This document shows, in pieces, positions 9,160 to 17,968 of a stretch of DNA of 64,000 nt. Source of the DNA: Pseudomonas lalucatii (lineage in GTDB: Bacteria > Pseudomonadota > Gammaproteobacteria > Pseudomonadales > Pseudomonadaceae); assembly GCF_018398425.1 (NCBI RefSeq), contig NZ_JADPMV010000002.1, positions 1,479,001-1,543,000 on the forward strand. Direction: 5' to 3'. Position numbers and translations under genes: made by a program. Every line of letters begins with the position of its first letter. The first letter of the stretch is position 1. The notes beneath the pieces are model-generated. The model was not told the origin of the DNA, searched no databases, and saw only the letters and a list, made by a program, of their open reading frames with translations.

Positions 9160-10413
9160 TCAACGATAGACCGGGTAGTCCGCGCACAGGCCAGCGGCCA
9201 GCTTGGCGACCTGGGCCTCGACGTCGGCGTCGCCGAGGTGGTCGAGGACGTCGCAGATCCAGCCGGCCAGGGCGACGCACTGGGCCTCCTTGAAGCCGCG
9301 GGTGGTCACCGCCGGGGTGCCGATGCGCAGGCCCGAGGTGACGAACGGCGACTGCGGGTCGTTCGGCACCGAGTTCTTGTTCACCGTGATGCCGACGCGG
9401 CCCAGGGCGGCGTCGGCATCCTTGCCGGTCAGGCCCTGCTTGATCAGGCTGAGCAGGAACAGGTGGTTGTCGGTGCCGCCGGAGACCACGTCGAAGCCGC
9501 GCTCGATGAACACCTTGGCCATGGCCTGGGCGTTCTTGATCACCTGGGCCTGGTACTCCTTGAACTCGGGCTCCAGGGCCTCCTTGAAGCACACCGCCTT
9601 GGCGGCGATCACGTGCATCAGCGGGCCGCCCTGGGCGCCGGGGAACACCGCGGCGTTGAGCTTCTTCTCGATCTCCGGGTTGCTCTTGGCCAGGATCAGA
9701 CCGCCACGGGGACCGCGCAGGGTCTTGTGGGTGGTGGTGGTGACCACGTCGGCGTAGGGCAGCGGGTTCGGGTACAGGCCGGCGGCGACCAGGCCGGCGA
9801 CGTGGGCCATGTCGACGAACAGCAGCGCGCCGACCTTGTCGGCGATGGCGCGGAAGCGCGGGAAGTCCAGGGTCTTGGAGTAGGCGCTGAAGCCGGCGAC
9901 GATCATCTTCGGCTGGTGCTCCACGGCCAGGCGCTCGACTTCGTCGTAGTCGATCAGCCCGGTGGCGGTGTCCAGGCCGTACTGCACGGCGTTGTACAGC
10001 TTGCCGGAGGAGCTGACCTTGGAACCATGGGTCAGGTGGCCGCCATGGGCCAGGCTCATGCCCAGGATGGTGTCGCCGGCGTTGAGCAGGGCCAGGTACA
10101 CGGCGCTGTTGGCCGAGGAGCCGGAGTGCGGCTGGACGTTGGCGAAATCGGCGCCGAACAGCTGCTTGGCGCGGTCGATGGCCAGCTGCTCGACCACGTC
10201 GACGTGCTCGCAGCCGCCGTAGTAGCGCTTGCCCGGGTAGCCTTCGGCGTACTTGTTGGTCAGGCCGCTGCCCTGGGCCTGCATGACGCGCTTGCTGGTG
10301 TAGTTTTCCGAGGCGATCAGCTCGATGTGGTGCTCCTGACGCGCTTCTTCGGCGTTCATCGCCGCCAGCAGTTCGTCGTCGTAGCCTTGGATTTGATCTT
10401 GTTTGCTGAACAT
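9160..10413 (-). CDS. glyA: Serine hydroxymethyltransferase
   Basis: PLP enzyme that condenses the glycine and methylene-THF produced by sarcosine oxidase into serine and THF. 417 aa, full length. The PLP-lysine motif [14 protein letters not shown] and the start [14 protein letters not shown] are diagnostic. It heads the sarcosine operon, so the genes downstream follow the carbon flow. The start codon lies after AGGAGATCAGCG. Confidence 0.97.
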   Translation of the reverse strand: MFSKQDQIQGYDDELLAAMNAEEARQEHHIELIASENYTSKRVMQAQGSGLTNKYAEGYPGKRYYGGCEHVDVVEQLAIDRAKQLFGADFANVQPHSGSSANSAVYLALLNAGDTILGMSLAHGGHLTHGSKVSSSGKLYNAVQYGLDTATGLIDYDEVERLAVEHQPKMIVAGFSAYSKTLDFPRFRAIADKVGALLFVDMAHVAGLVAAGLYPNPLPYADVVTTTTHKTLRGPRGGLILAKSNPEIEKKLNAAVFPGAQGGPLMHVIAAKAVCFKEALEPEFKEYQAQVIKNAQAMAKVFIERGFDVVSGGTDNHLFLLSLIKQGLTGKDADAALGRVGITVNKNSVPNDPQSPFVTSGLRIGTPAVTTRGFKEAQCVALAGWICDVLDHLGDADVEAQVAKLAAGLCADYPVYR

Positions 10414-10549
10414 CGCTGATCTCCTGCGGCGCCACGCTGTAGCGCATCGGTGTGGAATCGGGAAGGGGGACCCCCTTGTGGAGCCGATGGTATGACTCGC
10501 CCCAAACCCTCAGATGCCTATGTACGCCACAGGGGATTGCGTTTGCGAC

Positions 10550-10566
10550 ATGACCCTGTCGGTCAT
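10550..10566. promoter_or_regulatory. Inverted repeat upstream of glyA (candidate operator)
   Basis: ATGACC-5nt-GGTCAT, a perfect 6-bp inverted repeat, lies about 140 nt upstream of the glyA start within the 212-nt gap to the TraX-family gene. The sarcosine operon is known in P. aeruginosa to be activated by GbdR and SouR. Assigning this repeat to either protein is inference. Confidence 0.35.
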
Positions 10567-10625
10567 GCGCATGCACCGTCCCAGAGGCGCCCCCGGCCTC
10601 CTCCTGCGGCAGGCCGCCGCAGGCT

Positions 10626-11357
10626 CTAGGGCAAGACTTCACGCAAGCCAGCCAGGGCCAGGAAATGGCCCGGATAGAAACCATAGGCCCACCTGCCCAC
10701 CGGCGCCACCGAGCAGCGCAACTGGCGCTGCAGCAGGCCAATTCCGACCAGCGGTGCCAGGGCGCAGCTGCAGACCACCGCCAGGGCGAAGGCATCCCCC
10801 TCCAGGGCGTCGGCGTACAACGGCGGCCAGTAGTTGGCCAGCAGGCACAACGCCACCGGCCAGGGCCAGGCCCGGCGCGGCCGGTGCAACGCCTGGACGA
10901 AGGCGGCCGGCAGCAGGGCGCCGGCGGCGCCGAACATCAGCCAGGGATGACCGAGCAGCGCCAGCGCCAGGGCGCCCAGGCCCGGCCAGGGCGAGCCGCC
11001 GGGACGCGCCAGGGCCTGGGCGAGCAGCAGGCCCAGGGCCAGGGTCGGCAGGATGTTCAAGGTCTGCGGCGCCGGCACCAGCAGCCGGTAGGGCCACTCG
11101 GAGAGCAGCGCGAAGCCCAGCAGCAGGCCGAGATAACGCAGCGGCAGCGGCCGCCCGGGCGGCTGTCGGCGCAGGTTGGCGGCGATGGCCAGGCAGAACA
11201 GCGGGAAGGCCAGGCGCCCGGGCACATACAGCCAGTACAGCGCGGGCCAGACGTAGCGCAGGTGGTCGAGCAGCATGCTCAGCAGCGCCAGCCACTTGAG
11301 CAGGTCGAGGGCGGCATCCCGGGTCTGGCCAACCTGGGCGGCTACTGGAGTCGGCAT
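10626..11357 (-). CDS. TraX-family acetyltransferase-like membrane protein
   Basis: 243-aa polytopic membrane protein (about seven hydrophobic segments) beginning MPTPVAAQVGQTRDAALDLL. LLKWLALLSMLLDHLRYVWP and VPGRLAFPLFCLAIAANL are the TraX signature (F-pilin N-acetylation protein family). Chromosomal copies near glyA1/ltaA have no pilus context, so the substrate is unknown. The ATG at 11357 is preferred to a GTG five codons upstream; neither has a good ribosome site. Divergent from ltaA. Confidence 0.75.
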   Translation of the reverse strand: MPTPVAAQVGQTRDAALDLLKWLALLSMLLDHLRYVWPALYWLYVPGRLAFPLFCLAIAANLRRQPPGRPLPLRYLGLLLGFALLSEWPYRLLVPAPQTLNILPTLALGLLLAQALARPGGSPWPGLGALALALLGHPWLMFGAAGALLPAAFVQALHRPRRAWPWPVALCLLANYWPPLYADALEGDAFALAVVCSCALAPLVGIGLLQRQLRCSVAPVGRWAYGFYPGHFLALAGLREVLP

Positions 11358-11528
11358 GGGCGCGTCCGTCACGCTGCGGGTCAGCCTCGACCTTAGCCCA
11401 TCGCCGCCACCGGTGCCGCCACGGGACCGGGAACGGACGCCACGCGGGCCCCACCCGCGCCTGCGGCGGAGGTACAGTAGCGCATCCGCCGGCCCCCGCC
11501 CCGGCGCCCAGACCAGAAGGAACCTGCC

Positions 11529-12572
11529 ATGCCCGATTCGTCCCAACAGTTCGCCAGCGACAACTACTCCGGCATCTGCCCGGAAGCCTGGGCCGCCATG
11601 GCCGAGGCCAACCACGGCCACCAGCGCGCCTACGGCGACGACCAGTGGACCGCCCGCGCCGCCGATCACTTCCGCCAGCTGTTCGAGACCGACTGCGAGG
11701 TGTTCTTCGCCTTCAACGGCACCGCGGCCAATTCCCTGGCCCTGGCGGCCCTGTGCCAGAGCTACCACAGCGTCATCTGCTCGGAGACCGCCCACGTCGA
11801 GACCGACGAATGCGGCGCCCCGGAATTCTTTTCCAACGGCTCCAAGCTGCTGCTGGCCAGGACCGAGCACGGCAAGCTGACCCCGGCCGCCATCCGCGAG
11901 ATCGCCCTCAAGCGCCAGGACATCCACTACCCCAAGCCGCGGGTGGTCAGCCTGACCCAGGCCACCGAGGTCGGCACCGCCTACCGCCCCGAGGAAGTCC
12001 GCGCGATCAGCCAGACCTGCCGCGAGCTGGGTCTGAAGCTGCACATGGACGGCGCGCGCTTCTCCAACGCCTGCGCCTTCCTCGACTGCTCGCCGGCCGA
12101 ACTGACCTGGCAGGCCGGGGTCGACGTGCTGTGCTTCGGCGGCACCAAGAACGGCATGGCGGTGGGCGAGGCCATCCTGTTCTTCAACAAGGAGCTGGCC
12201 GAGGACTTCGACTACCGCTGCAAGCAGGCCGGCCAGCTGGCCTCGAAGATGCGCTACCTGTCGGCGCCCTGGGTCGGCCTGCTGCAGAACGACGCCTGGC
12301 TGTACTACGCCAATCACGCCAACCGCTGCGCGCGCCTGCTGGCCGAACTGGTCGCCGACGTGCCCGGGGTCAGCCTGATGTTCCCGGTGGAGGCCAACGG
12401 GGTGTTCCTGCAGATGGCCGAAGGCGCCCTGGAGACCCTGCGCGCCAGGGGCTGGCGCTTCTACACCTTCATCGGCGCCGGCGGCGCACGCTTCATGTGC
12501 TCCTGGGACACCGACGAGCAGCGGGTCAGGCAACTGGCCGCGGATATCCGCAGCGCCATGGCCGACGCCTGA
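11529..12572 (+). CDS. ltaA: Low-specificity L-threonine aldolase
   Basis: PLP enzyme of 347 aa that cleaves L-threonine or L-allo-threonine to glycine and acetaldehyde. The PLP-lysine is in CFGGTKNGMAVGEA; the N-terminal FASDNYSGICPEAW and GDDQWT match the family. The ATG at 11529 follows AAGGAA. It supplies glycine next to glyA, the same neighbourhood as PA5413-PA5415 in P. aeruginosa. Confidence 0.93.
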   Translation: MPDSSQQFASDNYSGICPEAWAAMAEANHGHQRAYGDDQWTARAADHFRQLFETDCEVFFAFNGTAANSLALAALCQSYHSVICSETAHVETDECGAPEFFSNGSKLLLARTEHGKLTPAAIREIALKRQDIHYPKPRVVSLTQATEVGTAYRPEEVRAISQTCRELGLKLHMDGARFSNACAFLDCSPAELTWQAGVDVLCFGGTKNGMAVGEAILFFNKELAEDFDYRCKQAGQLASKMRYLSAPWVGLLQNDAWLYYANHANRCARLLAELVADVPGVSLMFPVEANGVFLQMAEGALETLRARGWRFYTFIGAGGARFMCSWDTDEQRVRQLAADIRSAMADA

Positions 12573-12607
12573 GCCGCGGCGAAGGCCCCGGGACGGACGC
12601 GCGGCCG

Positions 12608-12833
12608 TTATCCACGGCGGCGGTGGATCAAGCTGTGGACAAGCTGTACAGCGAAGGCGCCGCGACAGGCCCGCCGCGCGCTCCCGAAGATCGATCATTT
12701 CATGAGCGATTTCAGACACTTGGGAAATGGCTTACACACAGATACTGTGCAGGGCCGCGTAGACAAGCTGTGCACAGCTGGCTGCAGGCCACGGCACACG
12801 CCGCCCGCAGCCAGCTGTGCATTTTTCGACCAG
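12608..12833 (+). repeat. 226-nt intergenic repeat, copy A
   Basis: Best-preserved copy of an intergenic element together with copy D. Conserved blocks: TTATCCAC at offset 0, hairpin TCCAC/GTGGA (12611-12615/12623-12627), TGTGGACAA at offset 26 (12634), a GATCGATCATTT block near offset 80, hairpin CACAG-ATA-CTGTG at offset 129 (12737-12749), a degenerate DnaA-like site at offset 150, and TTTTTCGACCAG at offset 214. No credible coding capacity. Confidence 0.8.
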
Positions 12834-12903
12834 GGCTGTCGGCGCCAGTGCGGACGAAGCGCCGCCCACGCCCCCAGGGCCGCCGTCCCGCCGCCGGGGC
12901 GCC

Positions 12904-13100
12904 CTGTCCACAGCAACGGTGGATGATGCTGTGGACAAGCTGTACGGCGACGCCCCCGCCCCAGGGCCTGCGCGGGCTGCCGAATTTCGATCATTTTTCC
13001 AGCAGAATCAGCGACTTGCACCATGACTTAGGCACAGAAACTGTGCACCGCACTGTGCATAAGTTGTGCGTCGCTGGCTGCAGGCGGCCGGCGGCGGGGC
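12904..13100 (+). repeat. 226-nt intergenic repeat, copy B (3' end diverged)
   Basis: Same order and spacing as copy A: GTCCAC/GTGGAT hairpin (start 12906), TGTGGACAA at offset 26 (12930-12938), TTTCGATCATTTT block, hairpin CACAG-AAA-CTGTG at offset 129 (13033-13045), then TGTGCATAA near offset 150 and GGCTGCAGG as in copy A. The terminal T-run block is not recognisable. Confidence 0.75.
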
Positions 13101-13200
13101 CTGCGACGAACTGCTCAGGGATTGTCCAACCCGCCACCGCCGGCTCATTCGCGGCACGGGGACGGCCGCGGGCGTCAGCCGTGTCCCGGGAGAGGACGCC

Positions 13201-13325
13201 TTACCCACAGAGGCGGTGGATCGTTCTGTGGACAACGTGTCGAGACGCTGTACAGACAGGGCTGCAGCCCAGGCCGTCCGCGGGATGGCGCATTCCGCTC
13301 GTTTTTTGCGCACGATCAGGCCGCT
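13201..13325 (+). repeat. 226-nt intergenic repeat, copy C (truncated)
   Basis: Keeps only the 5' part: TTACCCAC at offset 0, CCCAC/GTGGA hairpin, TGTGGACAA at offset 26 (13227-13235), then a degenerate T-run block. The CACAG hairpin is missing. Copies A-C lie head to tail and fill most of the roughly 975-nt gap between ltaA and sorA; nothing else supported was found there. Confidence 0.65.
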
Positions 13326-13547
13326 ACCCGCAAAAGCGCCCCCGCGGCCGGTCCTGCGGCGCACCGCCGTCCTGGTGCAATGCGTAGGGCTATGCTGGCT
13401 CTATCCAAACGGCGCCATGCGCCTGGATAGTGGCCAGGGCGCGCCACCTGCCTGCGGGTGATGCGCCACTGGACCCGGGGTTCGCCGGAGTCAGGAGCTC
13501 TCCTGGACCGCGCGACTTGCCACTCGCCCGAACAAGGGAGAACGGAG

Positions 13548-14735
13548 ATGAACGACAACTTCGATCCGCGCCGCCGCCAGGTGCTGCTGGGCAGCGCCGC
13601 GACGCTGGCCTCGACCGGCCTGCTCGGCCTAAGCCCGCTAGCCCTGGCCGCGGAAACGCCGCTGCCGGATTACGTCAACTGGAAGAACCCCGAGGCGCTG
13701 GTGGTGCACAGCGCCCAGACCCTGGAGACCCGGCGCGATGCCATCGGCACCAGCATAGTGACCTCCAACGAGCAGCTGTTCATCCGCAACAACCTGCCGG
13801 CGCCGCCCCCCGCCATAGTCGCCGACCGCGATGCCTGGACGGTGGCCTTCGCCGGGGTGAAGAACCCGCGCAGCATGACCCTCGGCGAGCTCAAGACCCT
13901 CGGCGTCACCACTGTGGCCAGCGTGCTGCAGTGCTCGGGCAACGGTCGCGCCTTCTTCGACCACGAGGCCAGCGGCACCCAGTGGCGGACCGGCGCCGCC
14001 GGCTGCGTGCTGTGGAGCGGCGTGCCGCTGAAGGCCGTGGTCGAGGCCCTGGGCGGCGCGCTCGACGGCCGCCCCTATATCACCGGCACCGGCGGCGAGG
14101 AGCTGCCCGCCGGCCTCGATCCGCAGAGCCTGGTGGTCGAGCGCTCGGTGCCACTGCGCGCCCTGGAGCAGGCCCTGCTCGCCTGGGAACTGAACGGCGA
14201 GCCCCTGCCCCTGGCCCATGGCGGCCCGCTGCGCCTGGTGGTGCCGGGCTACTACGGGGTGAACAACGTCAAGTACGTCAGGCAGGTGGCCTTCACCGCC
14301 GCGCAGACCGACGCCAAGATCCAGGCCTCCGGCTACCGCATCCGCCCGGTCGGCCAGGGCGGCGCGCCGGATCAGCCGTCGATGTGGGAGATGAACGTCA
14401 AGTCCTGGATCACCCAGCCGCTGGCGCAGGCCAAGGCCGGACGGGTGGCGATTCAGGGCGTGGCCTTCGGCGGCGCCAGGGAGGTGCGCGGTGTCGAGGT
14501 GTCGCTCGATGGCGGCAAGAGCTGGCAGGCGGCGCCCTTCGTCGGTCCGAACCTGGGCCCCTACGCCTGGCGCCCCTTCGTGCTGATCGTCGAGCTCAAG
14601 CCCGGCAGCTACAGCCTCATGAGCCGGGCCACGGATGTCGAGGGCAACGCCCAGCCCGAGCAGGAGCTGGTGAACGAACGCGGCTACGGCCATAACGGTT
14701 GGAGGGACCATGGTGTCGAAATTTCAGTTGTCTAA
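13548..14735 (+). CDS. sorA: Sulfite dehydrogenase molybdenum subunit, SorA-like, Tat-exported
   Basis: 395-aa molybdopterin enzyme oxidising sulfite to sulfate in the periplasm. The twin-arginine signal (RRRQVLLGSAATLA, about residues 8-21) is followed by an Ala-rich cleavage region near LALAAE. The Mo-ligand cysteine lies in VLQCSGNGR, and the C-terminal half is the Mo-co dimerisation domain (GVEVSLDGGKSWQAA). The ATG at 13548 has GGGAGAACGGAG just upstream. It overlaps the cytochrome gene by 26 nt, as expected for an electron-transfer pair. The distinction from other sulfite-oxidase-family enzymes rests on that partner. Confidence 0.85.
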   Translation: MNDNFDPRRRQVLLGSAATLASTGLLGLSPLALAAETPLPDYVNWKNPEALVVHSAQTLETRRDAIGTSIVTSNEQLFIRNNLPAPPPAIVADRDAWTVAFAGVKNPRSMTLGELKTLGVTTVASVLQCSGNGRAFFDHEASGTQWRTGAAGCVLWSGVPLKAVVEALGGALDGRPYITGTGGEELPAGLDPQSLVVERSVPLRALEQALLAWELNGEPLPLAHGGPLRLVVPGYYGVNNVKYVRQVAFTAAQTDAKIQASGYRIRPVGQGGAPDQPSMWEMNVKSWITQPLAQAKAGRVAIQGVAFGGAREVRGVEVSLDGGKSWQAAPFVGPNLGPYAWRPFVLIVELKPGSYSLMSRATDVEGNAQPEQELVNERGYGHNGWRDHGVEISVV

Positions 14736-15054
14736 GACTGCCGGACTGCTCCTGGGCCTGGCCCTGGGCAGCGCCCAGGCCGGCGAGGCGGCCACGGACG
14801 AGGCGCGCCTGGCCCTGGGCCGCCAGGTCTTCACCGAACAGGCGCAACCGGCCTGCGCGCTGTGCCACAGCCTGCAGGACGCCGGCGCCGCCGGCGCCAT
14901 AGGCCCCGACCTGGACCAGCTCAAGCCGAGCCCGGAACGGGTCATGGCCGCGGTGCGCGGCGGCGTCGGGGTGATGCCGGCGTTCGCCGCCTCGCTCAGC
15001 GCCGAGCAGATCGAGGCCGTGGCCCACTACGTGGCGCGGGTCACCCAGCCCTGA
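14710..15054 (+). CDS. sorB: Cytochrome c subunit of sulfite dehydrogenase
   Basis: 114-aa class I c-type cytochrome with a Sec signal peptide (hydrophobic 10-20, cleavage near AQAGEA), one haem motif CALCH and a distal Met in GVMPAFAA. It accepts electrons from the upstream molybdoprotein in the periplasm. GGAGGG at 14701-14706 lies inside the end of sorA. The family is typical of SorB. Confidence 0.85.
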   Translation: MVSKFQLSKTAGLLLGLALGSAQAGEAATDEARLALGRQVFTEQAQPACALCHSLQDAGAAGAIGPDLDQLKPSPERVMAAVRGGVGVMPAFAASLSAEQIEAVAHYVARVTQP

Positions 15055-15164
15055 CACCAGCCCGGTCGACCCTCGCCGCCTCGGCGCGAGGCGCGACCGG
15101 ACCCTGCCCCTCCCGCCCCCCTCGCCCTGCCTATACTCAGGACACTCGGGATTGGGAGGATGCC

Positions 15165-17213
15165 ATGGCCAACTACACGGTCGACGCCATTCGCACGGTT
15201 GCCCTGGTCGGCCAGGCCGACAGCGGCAAGACCAGCCTGGTCGAGGCACTGCTGCACCGTAGCGGCGCCATCCCCAGCATGGGCACCCTGGAGCGCGGCG
15301 ACACGGTCTGCGACTTCGACCCCCTGGAGCGCGAGTACCGCCACTCCCTGACCTCGGCCCTGGCCCACTGCAATCACGCCGGCACCGAGCTCAACCTGAT
15401 TGACACCCCCGGCTACCCCGACTTCATCGGCCAGGCCATCGCCGCCCTGGCCGCGGTGGAGACCGCCCTGGTGCTGGTCAATGCCCAGAGCGGCATCGAG
15501 CTGAGCACCCGGCGGATGATGGAGCTGGCCGGCGAACGGCGCCTGTGCCGCATGCTGGTGGTGAACAAGATCGACGCCGAACGGGTCGACCTGCCGGCCC
15601 TGCTCGACGAACTGCGCGAAGCCTTCGGCAAGGAGGTGCTGCCGCTCAACCTGCCGGCGGACGGCGCCAGCCGGGTGGTCGACTGCTTCTTCAACCCGGA
15701 GGGCGCGGCCGATTTCTCCTCGGTGGCCGAGGCTCACCAGGCCCTGGTCGACCAGGTGGTCGAGGTCGACGAGGCACTGATGGCGCGCTACCTGGAGCAG
15801 GGCGAGATCGCCCCCGAAGCGCTGCACGCGCCCTTCGAGCAGGCCCTGCGCGAAGGCCACCTGATCCCCCTGTGCTTCGTCTCGGCGCGCAGCGGTGCCG
15901 GGGTCGGCGAACTGCTCGACATCCTCGTGCGCCTGGCGCCCAATCCCGCCGAGGGCAACCCGCCGCTGTTCCTCAAGGGCGAAGGCGAGGCGGCCAAGCC
16001 GTTCCGCTCGCGGCCCGAGCCGCAGCGTCACGTGCTGGCCCATGTGTTCAAGGTGGTGATGGACCCCTTCGTCGGCAAGCTCGGCGTCTTCCGCGTGCAC
16101 CAGGGCACGCTGCAGCGCGACATGCAGCTGTTCATCGGCGAGGCCAAGAAGCCCTTCAAGGTCGGCCACCTGCTGCGCCTGCAGGGCAAGCGCTACGAGG
16201 AGGTGACCCAGCTGGTACCGGGCGACTTCGGCGCGGTGAGCAAGGTCGATGAACTGGAATTCGACGCCGTGCTGCACGACTCCCACGACGAGGACAGCAT
16301 CCGCCTCCAGCCCCTGGCCTTCCCCACGCCCATGCAGGGCCTGGCCATCGAGGCCAAGCGCCGCGGCGACGAGCAACGCATCGCCGAGGTGCTGCACCGC
16401 CTGCTCGCCGAGGACCCCTGCGTCCGGCTCGACTACCACCCCAGCACCCAGGAAACCGTGCTGCGCGGCATGGGCGAGCTGCATCTGCGCTACCTGCTCG
16501 ACCGCCTCGCCGGCAGCTACAAGCTCGAGGTGCAGACCCAGCCGCCACGGGTGCCCTACCGCGAGACCGTCACCCGCGCGGCCGAGGGCCACTGCCGGCA
16601 CAAGAAGCAGACCGGCGGCGCCGGCCAGTTCGGCGAGGTGTTCCTGCGCGTCGAGCCCCTGCCCCGCGGCGCCGGCTTCGAGTTCCTCGACACGGTCAAG
16701 GGCGGGGTGATCCCCGCACAGTTCATTCCCTCGGTGGAGAAAGGCGTGCGCTCGGTGCTGGAGGCCGGCCCCCTGGCCGGCTACCCGGTCGAGGACCTGC
16801 GGGTCACGGTCTACGACGGCAAGAGCCACGCCGTCGACTCCAAGGACATCGCCTTCCAGGCCGCCGGGCGCAAGGCCATGCTCGACGCCCTGCGCGGGGC
16901 CGGCTGCATCGCCCTGGAGCCCATCGCCGACATCGAGATCACCACCCCGGAGAGCAAGCTCGGCGACATCACCACCGACCTGGTCGGGCGCCGCGGCCAG
17001 GTGCTCGGCAGCGAAGCCCAGGGCCAGGGCCTGGCGCTGGTGCGCGGCCAGGTGCCGCTGGCCGAGCTGGACGGCTACGGCGGCCGGCTCAAGTCGATCA
17101 CCGCCGGCCAGGGCGCCTACAGCCTGGAGCTGAGCCACTACAGCCCGGTGCCGCAGGAGGTGCAGCAGCGCCTGGCGGCCAGCCACAAGGCGGCGGACCA
17201 GGAGGACGACTGA
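15165..17213 (+). CDS. Elongation factor G paralogue (EF-G-like GTPase)
   Basis: 682-aa translational GTPase with the domain order of EF-G. G1 is GQADSGKTS (canonical GHIDAGKT-type), G3 is DTPGYPDF instead of DTPGHVDF, and G4 is NKID. Domain IV is marked by HKKQTGGAGQFGEV. The G3 change (Tyr where EF-G has the catalytic His) and the short length indicate a specialised paralogue, not the housekeeping factor, which normally lies beside rpsL/rpsG/tuf. The ATG at 15165 follows GGGAGGA. Its precise role (back-translocation, rescue or other) cannot be told from sequence. Confidence 0.8.
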   Translation: MANYTVDAIRTVALVGQADSGKTSLVEALLHRSGAIPSMGTLERGDTVCDFDPLEREYRHSLTSALAHCNHAGTELNLIDTPGYPDFIGQAIAALAAVETALVLVNAQSGIELSTRRMMELAGERRLCRMLVVNKIDAERVDLPALLDELREAFGKEVLPLNLPADGASRVVDCFFNPEGAADFSSVAEAHQALVDQVVEVDEALMARYLEQGEIAPEALHAPFEQALREGHLIPLCFVSARSGAGVGELLDILVRLAPNPAEGNPPLFLKGEGEAAKPFRSRPEPQRHVLAHVFKVVMDPFVGKLGVFRVHQGTLQRDMQLFIGEAKKPFKVGHLLRLQGKRYEEVTQLVPGDFGAVSKVDELEFDAVLHDSHDEDSIRLQPLAFPTPMQGLAIEAKRRGDEQRIAEVLHRLLAEDPCVRLDYHPSTQETVLRGMGELHLRYLLDRLAGSYKLEVQTQPPRVPYRETVTRAAEGHCRHKKQTGGAGQFGEVFLRVEPLPRGAGFEFLDTVKGGVIPAQFIPSVEKGVRSVLEAGPLAGYPVEDLRVTVYDGKSHAVDSKDIAFQAAGRKAMLDALRGAGCIALEPIADIEITTPESKLGDITTDLVGRRGQVLGSEAQGQGLALVRGQVPLAELDGYGGRLKSITAGQGAYSLELSHYSPVPQEVQQRLAASHKAADQEDD

Positions 17214-17246
17214 CCCCCGGGCCGGCGACTAGTCTCGAACGCCCGG

Positions 17247-17472
17247 TTATCCAGAAATCTGCTGGACGAAGCTGTGGATAAGCTGTGTGGACAAGGCGCC
17301 GGGCCTAGACCCTCGAGGCCTCCGGAAGATCGGACACTTTCTGATCTATTTCAGACAGATAGCGAATCGCTTAGGCACAGATTCTGTGGGCCGGGCTGTG
17401 GATAAGCTGTGCCCAGGGCGCTGCGCAGCGGGCCGGGCGGGGGCCGGCGCGGGCCGTACGTTTTTCGATCAG
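17247..17472 (+). repeat. 226-nt intergenic repeat, copy D
   Basis: Same spacing as copy A, 4.6 kb away: TTATCCAG at offset 0, TCCAG/CTGGA hairpin (17250-17254/17262-17266), TGTGGATAA at offset 26 (17273-17281), hairpin CACAG-ATT-CTGTG at offset 129 (17376-17388), a second TGTGGATAA at offset 150 (17397-17405) and TTTTTCGATCAG at offset 214. The two TGTGGATAA sites are perfect DnaA-box 9-mers. It lies just downstream of the EF-G paralogue. Confidence 0.8.
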
Positions 17473-17507
17473 TCGCGCGCCGGCGGCACGGATACCGCCT
17501 GGCGTGC

Positions 17508-17849
17508 CTATCGGGCCAGGTGCCAACGGTGCAGCATCCGGTGCAACAGCGGGCTGAGCAGGATGCCCACGGCCACCAGGAACAGGGTATCGGCGAACAG
17601 CCCGTAGCACGCCGCGAACCAGGCCAGCGCCGGCCCGCCGGCGCTGCTCGGGCCCAGTCCGCCGAGGATCGACAGGGCATTGAGGGCGGCCTCGGCGAGG
17701 GGCAGGCCGACGAGCAGATGGAAGCCGGCGATCCCGGGCAACAGGGCCACCAGCAGGACCCCGCTGGCATAGAGGAAGAAACGCAGCAGGCGCAGGATGA
17801 ACACCAGGCCGTGGGCCAGTTCCTCGTCGAACTTCTCGAAATGCTGCAT
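17508..17849 (-). CDS. Small hydrophobic membrane protein, unknown function
   Basis: 113 aa beginning MQHFEKFDEELAHGLVFIL, with three predicted membrane segments (about 15-45, 55-90 and 88-102) and a basic C-terminus (HRMLHRWHLAR). I do not recognise the family. It stands alone between copy D of the intergenic repeat and the DHFR-like gene, with codon use like its neighbours. Confidence 0.55.
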   Translation of the reverse strand: MQHFEKFDEELAHGLVFILRLLRFFLYASGVLLVALLPGIAGFHLLVGLPLAEAALNALSILGGLGPSSAGGPALAWFAACYGLFADTLFLVAVGILLSPLLHRMLHRWHLAR

Positions 17850-17968
17850 GCCGTGCCGTCCCTTGCGCCGAACCCGATGAAGCCCCGGAGGCTGGCCGGG
17901 ACTGCCGCTGCCGGCGATTGTCCCAGAACGCTGGCGCTCCGGCGAGCCTCAGCGGCTGCCGCGCGGCC

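Noticed and set aside
12600..13460. Several short open frames in the ltaA-sorA gap
   Set aside because: They lie across repeat copies A-C, overlap in different frames and have no ribosome sites or recognisable protein sequence.
17247..17472. DnaA-box cluster as a replication origin
   Set aside because: No AT-rich unwinding region and no dnaA, dnaN or gidA nearby; the same boxes recur in the other copies of the repeat.
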